From the NCBI GenBank assembly GCA_037976565.1, contig CP137667.1, forward strand, positions 33,585,425-33,649,424: a DNA stretch of 64,000 bases, written 5' to 3'. Within the stretch, counting starts at the first letter, position 1. Each line of letters starts with the position of its first letter. Position numbers and translations under genes: made by a program. This DNA comes from Mesocentrotus franciscanus. Its lineage: Eukaryota; Echinodermata; Echinoidea; Camarodonta; Strongylocentrotidae. Shown in pieces: positions 10,741-20,212 of the stretch. The notes under the pieces are model-generated. The model searched no databases. It worked only from the letters and a program-made list of their open reading frames with translations, and had not been told where the DNA came from.

Positions 10741-10858
10741 ATAATGTGTTGAAGCAAATGGAGAAGCTGCCTGGCACTACATCACAGCGACGTACATCAC
10801 CAATTCAGCCAACTTTTAAGTTCCCAGACATTTAGTTATTACAACATTAAAGTTTTTC

Positions 10859-10864
10859 AATAAA
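10859..10864 (+). terminator. Candidate polyadenylation signal of zinc-finger gene 1
   Basis: AATAAA follows the last finger by about 420 bp and is the first such hexamer downstream on this strand. No downstream GU-rich element was assessed. Confidence 0.4.
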
Positions 10865-10865
10865 T

Positions 10866-11339
10866 AGTAACTAATGATTATATTTATGTTTGCAGATAGA
10901 CATTTAATGCATAGTAAGATAGCATTAACAGTAGATTTTTATGATTGATTTAACTTTATTTTTTATGTAATTACAGGGCATAGGTCAATTATAACAAGAA
11001 TTTGGTGTGTGGGTGTGTGAGTGGAAAATGGGGTTTTGTATTTAATTATGTACACAAAAACACATGTACTTCAAGATGAAAACAAAAGTACATGTACATT
11101 GTATAAGTAAAGGTTTATGCAAGAAGAGTGAAATCAGAACTACAGTTAACAGCTAAATAATTCATACCCTAGCTTCTAAAGTTTTGTAAACAAATTAAGT
11201 ACATGCATGTACCTACATGTATACTGTATGTGAAAAATTGATTTGTTCCTATTTATTTTCTTGAGAATGTGACTTATTAAAACTAAAACTAAAATCCAAA
11301 AGCATTCAATAAAGGCCCTAATTCAACCAGTCCACCTTT
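10866..11339. other. AT-rich flank of zinc-finger gene 1
   Basis: I see no gene. Repeated TACATGTA-type motifs (for example ACATGCATGTACCTACATGT near 11203) and A/T-rich single-copy-looking sequence fill it. Confidence 0.4.
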
Positions 11340-11502
11340 CTTTTGCTCCCTCTATATAGAAAACAATGCCTAAGCGGTGCCTGTTGGTCCCCCATGATCC
11401 TCTCTTATGTTAATTGAGAGCTGAGTTGATGAGATAACCACCTGTCAGTGACCAGCATGGTGGTCTAATCCCTCCTGGCCAAACTAGTGCAGACGGGCTT
11501 TA
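11340..11502 (+). mobile_element. AAAGCCCCACTG-family MITE, left end eroded
   Basis: It carries the internal landmarks of the family (CCTCTATATAGAAAACAATG, GAGTTGATGAGATAACCACC) and the right end CTAGTGCAGACGGGCTTT. The left terminal sequence is not recognisable. Confidence 0.75.
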
Positions 11503-11629
11503 AGTGTTTCATTTGTAGAGTCATCTTTCTCGGGGGACATTTTTGATTTGTTACTCTTCCACACCAAAATAAAAAGACCGAAGAAGCACACAATAAGTTT
11601 TCACCTTTGCCAGAACTCGACCTGCTCTT

Positions 11630-12090
11630 TAAAGGTATTACAAAGTTTTAGTATGGGGTCATGAATTTGGTTCAAATGAACATATTGGAAGCATATGCGA
11701 TTATACAATATTCAATGATCGTTGTCGCGGTTGAAATCGAGTCTAAAGTGATGAAATTGTAAATAATAAACTCTATGTTGTATAGCGCCCTCTCAAGACT
11801 GATATTACTCTAGCTTTAAAACAATGTTTCTTGACTAAGATCGACCGATTTTGAGATTTGCATGGTCGCAGCTACCATGGAATGGCCTTAGACGCTAATT
11901 GAAATATTTGAAATTTACCGGGAGCACCGGTAAATTTTGATTATTCAATTTGCTCGAAAGCAGAAGTGTTTAGGGGCTAAATTTGTTAGTGCTTATATTA
12001 CATCCACAGGGGCATCCAAAGATATCAAAAATTTAAAGAATTACTATCCATCCAATTTCAAAACCTCCCAAAACTTTGCATTACCTTTAA
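11630..12090. mobile_element. MITE with TTTAAAGGTATTACAAAG ends
   Basis: The left end TTTAAAGGTATTACAAAGTT is mirrored by AACTTTGCATTACCTTTAA at the right end, two to three mismatches in about 22 bp. The ~460-bp inside has no coding capacity and includes a TTTACCGGGAGCACCGGTAAA palindrome core near 11916. It abuts fragments of the neighbouring AGTTGAGTTCTGG family on both sides, which suggests insertion into an older element. Confidence 0.7.
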
Positions 12091-12110
12091 GTGAGTGTAA
12101 TAGTGCCAAT

Positions 12111-12500
12111 TAAAGATAAAGTTGAGTTCTGGTCATGCGATTGCATTGTGACAGAAACGGTGTGGAATCGATCAGAAAAGGTTGATCATCTAGCATATAA
12201 GTATTGGTGTGTACTGCAAGGTTCTGGAATCATCAAAATGATAAGAAATGTGGCCCAGTCTTGGTAAAGTTACAAGCACCGTACACAGAAGTATGTATAT
12301 GGGACTACACGAACATGTTGCATAAAAATCCGTCCCGATTTTTATGCTGTTGCATGCCATATTTAGAATATGAAGGCATTTGAGGAGCCATGCTTTTCAG
12401 GGAACATGTTTTATCTGATGTTCTTCCACACTTGCATAATAACAATGAAAACGCTCACAAATTATTTTTCACCTCTTCCCAGAACTCAACCTTCTCTTTA
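12111..12500. mobile_element. MITE with TAAAGATAAAGTTGAGTTCTGG ends
   Basis: The right end CCAGAACTCAACCTTCTCTTTA is the near-complement of the left end. A third, isolated copy of the terminal sequence (CCAGAACTCGACCTGCTCTTTA) lies at about 11611, just left of the element at 11630. No coding sequence. Confidence 0.7.
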
Positions 12501-12509
12501 AGTTAAGAT

Positions 12510-12900
12510 GAATTATGGTTAGTTTACTTTATTTCAAGGTGAGAGAGGCTGAAAGATGGGAACAGAGTGTCAAGGTGATAAGAGAGAAAGCATGTCAGTG
12601 AAGGGGAAATGAAGGAAGTGATCGGGCAAGATAAAGGGGAGCACGAAAACATGAGTGGGGGGGGGGGTGGAGATCGGGTAAAGGAAGACTTGGGGAGAGA
12701 CCGAAGGCATATGTTAGAGACACGGTGATACAGAGAATCGGTGTGATATAAAGAAAGGAAACGTGATGGGGAATGGAGGCGAGGTACTGAAGGGAGAGTG
12801 ACAGTTGGTGTGGTTGGTAAGAGAGAAGGTAAGGAGTGGAGATGAGATGAGAAGGGGGTGAAAGAGGTGAAGTGATCGAGATAGAGCAGACGGTGGCAGG
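12510..12900. other. Purine-rich unassigned stretch
   Basis: The + strand is strongly AG-rich (GAGAGAGG, GGGGGGGGGG near 12660). A 183-codon frame on the minus strand here is explained by this composition and is not called as a gene. Confidence 0.5.
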
Positions 12901-12902
12901 GG

Positions 12903-13017
12903 TAGCCTATCCGATAGGCGTCGGGCTTTATGGCAAGTTTACTGATCGCGCCGATGTCAGTCTCCATAACGCGATTAGTATACTTGCCATAAAGCCCGAC
13001 GCCTATCGGATAGGCTA
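12903..13017. repeat. Hairpin with perfect 36-bp arms
   Basis: 12903-12938 and 12982-13017 are exact reverse complements separated by 43 nt. The arm begins with TAGCCTATCCGATAGGC, itself a small palindrome. This could be a short foldback element or the terminus of a larger one, since the CAGGGGCGGATC end of the next element starts four bases further on. Confidence 0.85.
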
Positions 13018-13020
13018 TGG

Positions 13021-13991
13021 CAGGGGCGGATCTAGCTTTTGCCAAGGGGGTTGACCAAATGACGATGCGGCGCATCGACCACGAGCCGCAAAGCGGGGGC
13101 TATTTTGAACCCCCGTAAGTGATGTTCTCCTGCGATATGGCATCTACTAATTAATGGAGACCATAAATTAGAGCAGTGCATGATATAACGTCTCTTTAAA
13201 TCAAGTAACTTTTTAAACAGTTTGACCGAATGACGATCGATGCGGAGCATCGTCCACGAGCCGCGTATAGCGACGAGGCGATTTTTGTTGTTGCTATTCA
13301 TGCAGACCCCGTAAATGATGTTTTCCTGGCATCTACTAATTACACAATAATGGAGACCATAAAAAGCAGTGCATGATAACGTCTTTTTTAATCAAGTAAC
13401 AGTTTAAACAGTTTGACCCAATGACGATCGATGCGGAGCATCGTCCATGATCGAGCCGCGAATAGCGGCGAGGCGATTTGTTGTTGCTATTTTGACCCCG
13501 TAAATGATGTTTTCCGGGCATCTACTAACACAATGGAGACCATCATAAAAACCAGTGCATGATAACGTCTTTTTAAATCAAGTAACAGTTTAAACAGTTT
13601 GACCCAATGACGATGCAGAGCAGTGCATGATAACGTCTTTTAAATCAAGTAACAGTTTAAACAGTTTGACCCGTGGACGATGCGGAGCGGCGAGGCGAAT
13701 TTTTTTTGCTATGTTTGATCGACGCCTGTTAAATTAATGATGTTTTCCTGGCATCTGACTCAATGGAGACCATACAAAGCAGTGCATATGACGGTCTTTT
13801 TAAATCAAGTAACACTTTAATACACATACTTGATCCAGAGTTATGTGTTTGTTATATGAGATGAGTTGAATATCTTCTCACAATATTTGCTCTTGAAATA
13901 GGTTTCTCTCCAGTGTACGTTTTTTTTTTTTTTTTTTTTGGCGGTCTAAGGGTCGGGGTAAACCCTACCCCCACGTATAGATCCGCGCCTG
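13021..13991. mobile_element. hAT-like non-autonomous element carrying tandem units
   Basis: The left end CAGGGGCGGATCTA is mirrored by TAGATCCGCGCCTG at the right end. The inside is filled by the tandem array at 13054-13810 and a poly-T at 13920. Similar CAGNGGCGGATCC ends occur at 43902 and 57072. I could not find an 8-bp target duplication, so the superfamily is an inference from the ends. Confidence 0.55.
13054..13810 (+). repeat. Tandem repeat, 4-5 units of about 170-195 bp
   Basis: Units restart at GACC(A/G/C)AATGACGAT near 13054, 13221, 13417, 13600 and 13667. Each carries GATGCGGAGCATCGTCCACG, CCCCGTAAATGATGTTTTCC and AGTGCATGATAACGTC. The unit at 13600 is a truncated ~67-bp form. 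Confidence 0.85.
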
Positions 13992-14126
13992 GGTGGGTAT
14001 AAGGAGTGGAGATGATCGAGGGTATTGAGTGGGGTGCATGAGCTAGTATAGTCGACTTTGGGGAGGCGCATATTAAGTGCTAAAGTGGGTGATCGAAGTG
14101 CATGATCGAAATAGTGGGGAGGGGGG

Positions 14127-14626
14127 TAGTAGACCTGTGACGTCACACAGAACGTCATCTTCGGCATCATAGGTCTTGGAAGCAACGTCTTCGGAAGCAT
14201 TCGGATGCTCGGAAATGTCACCCAAACAAAGTTGAAAGTTCGGTTATCCTATACTTTAGTGTGTTTTATTATTTTGGGTTTCTAACTTCAGTTAACAGCT
14301 CTACATGCATATAATACATACGTTGTGTCATACGGCCGTGCACATGGGCGAGTTCGGTTATCCTATACTTTAGTGTACGTGTTTTATTATTTTGGGTTTC
14401 TAACTTCACTTAACAGCTCTACATGCATATAATACATACGTTGTGTCATACGGCCGTGCACATGGGCGCGCACATGGGCGCGCACAGGCGGATTTTAAAG
14501 TGACACACTGGTTATTGAATCTAACAGAGGGCAGTATTGTTTAAGGGTGATGAAAAGAGGGAAGGCATAGTCATGTAGCCTGGATGATTAGGGGCTAGAG
14601 TGGTGGGGGTGGTGGGGGAGGTGTCC
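14127..14626. repeat. Right arm of the large inverted repeat
   Basis: Reverse complement of 1-504, as described there. Both arms have the doubled 113-bp unit, so that duplication preceded the copying. The arm ends inward at TAGTAGACC and includes the palindrome TGTGACGTCACA at about 14137. Confidence 0.85.
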
Positions 14627-15040
14627 GGGAAGGGGCGTTAAGGGATAAAAAGGAGTGTTTATTACCTACTTCGTTTTAAGGGGTTTAATTAATAAGGAAC
14701 AGTGGGCAAGATTGGGGGTTGGGCGTAGTGATGTAGTCTGGATGATTAGGGGCTCGGGAGGGGGTCGGGGTGGGGATATAAAGGAGTGTATATTACCTAC
14801 TTGTTTTAAGGGTTTTATTATTAATGAACAGAGGGCAGTATTGTTTAAGGGTGATGAAAAGAGGGAAGGCATAGTCATGTAGCCTGGAAGATTAGGGGCT
14901 AGGGGTGGGGGAGGGGTCCAGGAAGGGGGTTAAGGGGATACAAAAGGAGTGTTTATTACCTACTTCGTTTTAAGGGGTTTAATTAATAAGGAACAGTGGG
15001 CAAGATTGGGGGGTTGGGCGTAGTGATATAGTCTGGTTCA
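14627..15040 (+). repeat. Tandem G-rich repeat next to the inverted arm
   Basis: The block CGTTTTAAGGGGTTTAATTA recurs at 14680 and 14967 (287 bp apart) with a diverged half-unit at 14802. Each half also has a GATTAGGGGCT motif. The last half-unit's GAACAGAGGGCAGTATTG also occurs inside the 14127-14626 arm, so arm and array belong to the same repeat family. Confidence 0.8.
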
Positions 15041-15049
15041 AAAAACAGC

Positions 15050-15600
15050 TGGATTTTCATAAAATTGACTGCTTTGTCATGTCGTAGACGTGTGATAACA
15101 GGTTCTCTAGATATACGTTATACGGATCCGGCTAGCTTGATAAGCTGCAGCTTGCGCGCTAGCGCGTTAGCTAAATAGCGCTAGCTGCATGCATGACGAC
15201 TAGACTCATCATATCAGATCATGCATCCAAATTATAAGAAACAAAAGCCGAAACGACGCAGTGCAGTGCAGTGGCTGTCTTGGTGTACTGCCGGGTCTGT
15301 AAATTCTTAGTAAGTCGTAGAAATTCGTCATTTAAATTTGAAAGGTATCAGAGACTACGGTTCATACGTACGTGCGTCAGTTGCTCCAACTTTTAAGTCT
15401 AAATTTGTCTGATTTACCAGGAAACTGAGCCGCGGATTTCCCAATAAAACCGTCGACGGCGATGGAGCTAACAATAACAATAACTAGGCCGGAACTTTAC
15501 CGCCGGCGGGAGCTCAGCGAGGAGCTGTCACTCACTGCCATTCCACTGTACTGCCGGTGCCTGTGATCGCTGATGCATGATGTGCATACAAAACTAAAGG
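15050..15600 (+). promoter_or_regulatory. CpG-richer stretch, possible 5' region of zinc-finger gene 2
   Basis: CG dinucleotides are far denser than in the flanks (for example CTTGCGCGCTAGCGCGTTAG near 15150). A donor-like GTAAGT lies at 15310. Gene 2 has an intron immediately before its start codon, so a noncoding first exon is expected upstream and this is the best candidate place. No promoter motif proves it. Confidence 0.3.
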
Positions 15601-15779
15601 CTATAAGCCCTTAGGCCTAATTATAAAAGCTACAGTAGATCTACCGTGCTACGCAATTTTCTTCATGGGCTGAAATATCAGGATTTAATAGGTAAATTTC
15701 TTTTGTTATATTTATCTTCCTTCTTTTTTTTTAGTGTGTTCCCTTCTCTCTGCTGTACATACTTTATTGGATCTTCTTA

Positions 15780-16424
15780 AAGGGGAAGTCCACTCTAATA
15801 TTTATTTGGTTTCAAAGAATGAGAAATTCATGAATTTTGTAATTTTTTGTTATCAAACACAAATTGACAATGCTGTGTCTTGCGAGGTCCTCTCCAATAG
15901 GGCATTTTGGTAATGTAATCAATTCAATGTAAAAATTAATGTATGCAATTACCGGTACTGAAATACAATTATTCATAACAGGTGAATGAAATAATTTTTG
16001 TAACATGCCACTACAAAGATTAAATGCATTAAATTTGACTGAAATTGTCTAATTGCTAACATTATAACCTTTCATTTCATTTCATTCAATTGCTATTCAT
16101 AACCTTTCATTTTCTTAATTATTGATGACGTAAAAGGTTTGTTTCATATACAGGGTTTTGTAGAAACATTTGCATTGATCATATTTAGGGGGTGCATGTA
16201 TGACTGACTTTTTTCTTAAGGGAAAACAGACATTTCTGAATGTTAAGTACAGCTAGCTAGAGCAAATGGGAAGGAACCTCGCAAGATACGTCACAGAGTT
16301 TAAGTTGCCAATTTGTAGTTCATCAAGCAAAACTTCAAAAAAATCATAACTTTCTCATTTTTAGTTAGATTTTGCTCAAACTATTACAGACCTGTTCCTT
16401 CTTCTTCATGTTTTTCTTTTGCAG
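15780..16424. mobile_element. MITE-like repeat starting AAAGGGGAAGTCCACTC
   Basis: It begins with TTAAAGGGGAAGTCCACTC, a terminus of the kind common in echinoderm genomes, and is interrupted on the right by the repeat at 16425. The block GAAATACAATTATTCATAAC and its surroundings recur near 54730, identifying a second diverged copy. Confidence 0.55.
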
Positions 16425-16926
16425 GCCAAAAAGATAAAAAGGTTAAATACCAATTTAGAACTTCCCTCAAATGAAAGGGCTTGAAAATGGCTTTTAGTGG
16501 GAAAATAACGACTATTAGTTGTCGATTCGACTTAAGTGATTGCAATCACTTTTACCGATTGGTCGTACGTTTTGTGCTGCACAAAGATTCAATCAGTTTA
16601 ATTTTGGCTTTTACAAGTACCGTAGTGGGTTATTGATGTAGACAATTGCTCATTGTATCTGTTACAGCTCATTTTATGTACATTGTACATGTACAGTATT
16701 TTATTACCAAAGATAAAAGATGTCAGTCAGTCACTCAATAGTGTCTGACAGTGAAGTCTAGAAGGTAAACGGGTTTCCTTGCATATAATTTGAATATTAG
16801 GACACTGCTAATGTTTAAATTTCAAAGATGGGACATACATGTACATGACATATTCATAATTCCTGCAAAGTTCTACAGAATTTGATGTTGGCTGCAAAAG
16901 GGACATACACTGTAGTATCTTTAAAA
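16425..16926 (+). mobile_element. Copy of the TAAAGGTACTATGTCCC MITE, left end missing
   Basis: It is a ~500-bp copy, colinear over the whole length, of the complete element at 38514-39052, sharing AAAATAACGACTATTAGTTG, GGTCGTACGTTTTGTGCTGC and AGTCAGTCACTCAATAGTGT. The right end AAAGGGACATA..GTATCTTTAA contains a 6-bp insertion. The left terminus is absent. Confidence 0.85.
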
Positions 16927-17042
16927 AGAATCTACTGTACATGAGAACCAATGGCTTAATTGGGAGGTATATCCTTCCGGTAAATGCATGTCTTTGAAAT
17001 AATTATCTTAATCAATGGTGCATACTCATACAGGATTTATTC

Positions 17043-17845
17043 CATATCAGGACAATTACCCCCTGAGGACAACCACCATCCCCGAAAATTACCTCTCTGT
17101 TCATTAAAGGGAAATCCACCCAAATAGACAATTAACTATACTCTAAAAGAAAGCAGAAAAATCAGAGAAGCAAACTGATGAAAATTTCAATTAAATCTGA
17201 CTAAATATAAGAAAGTTATGAATTTTTGAAAGTTGTAATCACTATACGTACATGTATGGGCACTTCAAGCTGGCTGAATGTCAATGTGATGTAGTGCCGG
17301 ACTACTTTCCCATCTGTTCCAACAAATAAAATGACTTGAATTTAAATTTTTTAAAAATTCATGGCTCAGGAGGGTTTATTCTTTTTAGAGGACCTTTAAT
17401 AATATGCTATCTATCTATTATATTTTGAGTAGTGCCCCAAGGAAGAAGGAACTTACGAGAAAAACAGAAATTAATGATATTTTTGTACACAGCAAATGGG
17501 AGAGTAGTCCTCGTCATACATGTACGTCACAATCCACTGACCAACCAAACTACCAATTTGAGATTCGCATAGAATAGTGATCTCACATTCATAACTTCCT
17601 TACTATTGGTCCAATTCATTTCAAACTTTTGCCATTCTGTTTCTGTTATTTTTCTGCTTTCATACAAGTCAACTTAATACAAGTGTTGGATTGCCCTTTT
17701 AAAGGGGGAAGTCCACCCTGATAATACGTTTTAATAAAAGCAGACCTTTTTTCGGGGTAATTGTCCTAGGGTGATTGTCCTTGGGGGTAATTGTCCCGCT
17801 GGTAATTTTCTGGGGGTGATTGCCCAGGGGGTAATTGTCCTAGAA
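17043..17845. repeat. Inverted clusters of GGACAATTACCCC flanking a MITE
   Basis: GGACAATTACCCC-type units lie at 17049-17100, and the inverted unit GGGGTAATTGTCC is repeated about five times at 17755-17845. A weaker cluster is near 57320-57400. The pair encloses the MITE at 17105-17702 and probably represents the ends of an older element into which that MITE inserted. Confidence 0.55.
17105..17702. mobile_element. MITE with TTAAAGGGAAATCCACCC ends
   Basis: The left terminus TTAAAGGGAAATCCACCC is answered by TTGGATTGCCCTTTTAAAGG on the right. The block CTGACTAAATATAAGAAAGT and the segment GGGCACTTCAAGCTGGCTGA also occur, inverted, in the copy split at 40060-41300. There is no coding sequence. 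Confidence 0.7.
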
Positions 17846-17911
17846 CCAATTTATTCTAATTTTGATATCTCAATAGCTTTGTTGTCTGTTTGCAATCTCT
17901 TTTACAGAATC

Positions 17912-20212
17912 ATGGAAAATGAGGAGACCAACATGAAAGTGATCAAGATAGAGATCATAGCGATACCGCAACCATCACAGGAACTAGAGTTCCAGACTGG
18001 AGAAGGCTTGGAACATGGCTGTAGAGTGGACAGTGGAGCCAAAGAGGTTTGTGACAAGATCAACCAGGGAGAAGAGATACACAGAGGATACCCTACTGAT
18101 TCTTTGAAAGTAGAAAGTTCAAAAGATGGTTGGACAGGGGTTGATGATGCCATAGAGAGGAAGGCACAACCAACAGAACTAACAGAAGAAGCAGATGAGC
18201 AAACTATCACATTCATTAAAATGAAAAAAGAACCCTTGGATATTGACTACACACAGTACACAGAAGATAAGGATACTAGACCTCAGACACGAACCAAATC
18301 CAAGGATATCAGAAAGAACTCTGGAGTCAGGCCTTTTCAGTGTTCACTTTGTGACAAAGGATTTTCATGCAAAGGCAATCTTAGCAAGCATCTGAGAGCG
18401 AAGCATTGTCAGTGTTCTGTCTGTAACCAAAAATTTTCCAATGAAGAGACTCTGTCAAGACATATAACAACGCACAGTAAACCAAAATCGTATCAGTGCA
18501 CTCGTTGTTTGCATAAGTTTATCAGCAAAGGTAATCTTAATAAGCATTTGAGAAGCATACATTGTCAGTGTTCTGTTTGTAACAAAGTATTTTCCTCTGA
18601 AGATATTCTTGCAAGACATGTGGGAACGCACCCTGGACGAAAAGCCTATGGTGAACGTCCCCCTTCACAAGCTAAGTTAGGAACCCAGTCGGATATATCT
18701 GTGAACGAGAGATTTATAAGTGAGAATGGCTCTGGTCACTTAGCAAACCATGTAAGTTCTGTTCAAGAACAATGTGGGAATGAGAGGGATATAGGGGAGT
18801 CTGCAAGTTCTCAACAAAAGCATGGAGAAATTAATACAGATATCAAAAGGGAATGTGATGGGAAACATGAAACTGCATCTATTCAAGATATTGGTCAGTC
18901 TTCCTATTATGCTACAACACAGAACACTCAATGTGAACCTCAAGGAAAACATGCTAGAGAAAAGCTCTTTCTGTGTAGTATTTGTAACAAAGAATTCTCA
19001 AGCAGAGGAAACCTAAACAAGCATTTGAAAATGATGCATTTTCAGTGCCCTGTATGTAACCAAATGTTTCCCCAAGAAGACGTCCTTTTGAGACACATGA
19101 AAACCCATCAACGAGACAAACCATACCAATGTGCTCTTTGTGTAAACAAAGGGTTCACTACCACAACTAATCTTAATAAACATATAAAAAGACTTGCCCA
19201 CCCTGGAGAAGAAAAGCCAATATGTCGGTGTTCTTATTGTAGCAAACTATTTTCCAATGGAGACACTCTCTCAAGACATGTAAGGATGCACCACGAATGC
19301 AAATCCTATCAATGTTCTGTTTGTAGTAAAGCGTTTTCAAGCAATCGCAGTCTCAAGGTACATATGAGAACCCATTCAGGAGAAAAGCCTTATCAATGCA
19401 CGATCTGTAAGAAGGCGTTTTCCCATACAAGTAGCCTCAATGTACACATGAGAAGACACACAGGAGAAAAGCCTTACAAATGTAAGATTTGTGGCGAGGA
19501 TTTTACCCATCGGAATAGCCTTGCTGCACATAAGAATACACACACAGGTGAAAAACCGTATCGGTGTATAATTTGTAGCAAGGGGTTTATCTACAGGAAT
19601 AGTCTGTCTGCACACATGAAAGCTCATAAGGGGGAAAAGCCGCATCAGTGTTCTGTGTGTGGTATAGGTTTTGCACATGCATATGGCCTGTCAGTACATA
19701 CGAGAAGACACACAGGAGAAAAGCCTTATGTGTGTTCTGTTTGTAGCAAGATATTTTTAGCAAAGGGGGATCTGAGACTACATATGAGAACCCACACGGG
19801 GGAAAAACCCTATGTGTGTTCTTTTTGCAATAGGAGCTTTGTCACAAAGAACCAGCTGACGTTACACGCAAGAATCCATACAGGTGAAAAGCCATGTCAA
19901 TGTCCTGTTTGTAGCAAATGCTTTCCTCGGAATGGAACTCTTATGGAACATATGAAAGTCCACACGGGCGAAAAGCCATATTCCTGTCCTATTTGCTCTA
20001 GAGGATTTTCAAGAAAATATGACGTTACACGACACTTGAAATTGCACATTGCAGAAAAGCCCTTGAAATGTGTTCCCCATCATGGAAGACCATCAGTAGA
20101 TATTCATGCAGGAGGAAGTTCAGGGAAATCCCTCATATGTTCCGTTTGCAGCCGGGAATTTTCAAGAAAATGCGATTTGAAACGTCATTATACGCGACTC
20201 CACACGTACTGA
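17912..20212 (+). CDS. C2H2 zinc-finger protein 2 (18 fingers, intact)
   Basis: The ATG at 17912 follows a CTTTTACAG acceptor (17901-17907), so an upstream noncoding exon is expected. The 766-residue frame ends at TGA 20210. Residues 1-138 are acidic and finger-free, with SUMO-type motifs IKIE, LKVE and MKKEP. Fingers 1-4 lie at about 140-235, fingers 5-8 at about 350-460 after a ~110-residue spacer, fingers 9-17 at about 465-712 with regular TGEKPY linkers, and finger 18 near 740-762. Fingers 1-8 are four repeats of a two-finger module (KGNLxKHLR...HCQCSVCNxxF) in which the pair has almost no linker. The product should be a nuclear sequence-specific DNA-binding regulator. Targets cannot be read from the sequence. 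The shared N-terminal layout with gene 1 suggests common origin. Confidence 0.9.
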   Translation: MENEETNMKVIKIEIIAIPQPSQELEFQTGEGLEHGCRVDSGAKEVCDKINQGEEIHRGYPTDSLKVESSKDGWTGVDDAIERKAQPTELTEEADEQTITFIKMKKEPLDIDYTQYTEDKDTRPQTRTKSKDIRKNSGVRPFQCSLCDKGFSCKGNLSKHLRAKHCQCSVCNQKFSNEETLSRHITTHSKPKSYQCTRCLHKFISKGNLNKHLRSIHCQCSVCNKVFSSEDILARHVGTHPGRKAYGERPPSQAKLGTQSDISVNERFISENGSGHLANHVSSVQEQCGNERDIGESASSQQKHGEINTDIKRECDGKHETASIQDIGQSSYYATTQNTQCEPQGKHAREKLFLCSICNKEFSSRGNLNKHLKMMHFQCPVCNQMFPQEDVLLRHMKTHQRDKPYQCALCVNKGFTTTTNLNKHIKRLAHPGEEKPICRCSYCSKLFSNGDTLSRHVRMHHECKSYQCSVCSKAFSSNRSLKVHMRTHSGEKPYQCTICKKAFSHTSSLNVHMRRHTGEKPYKCKICGEDFTHRNSLAAHKNTHTGEKPYRCIICSKGFIYRNSLSAHMKAHKGEKPHQCSVCGIGFAHAYGLSVHTRRHTGEKPYVCSVCSKIFLAKGDLRLHMRTHTGEKPYVCSFCNRSFVTKNQLTLHARIHTGEKPCQCPVCSKCFPRNGTLMEHMKVHTGEKPYSCPICSRGFSRKYDVTRHLKLHIAEKPLKCVPHHGRPSVDIHAGGSSGKSLICSVCSREFSRKCDLKRHYTRLHTY

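Noticed and set aside
12524..13075. 183-codon minus-strand frame
   Set aside because: It reads through the purine-rich tract and the perfect hairpin at 12903-13017, and the protein is low-complexity Ser/Pro/Leu.
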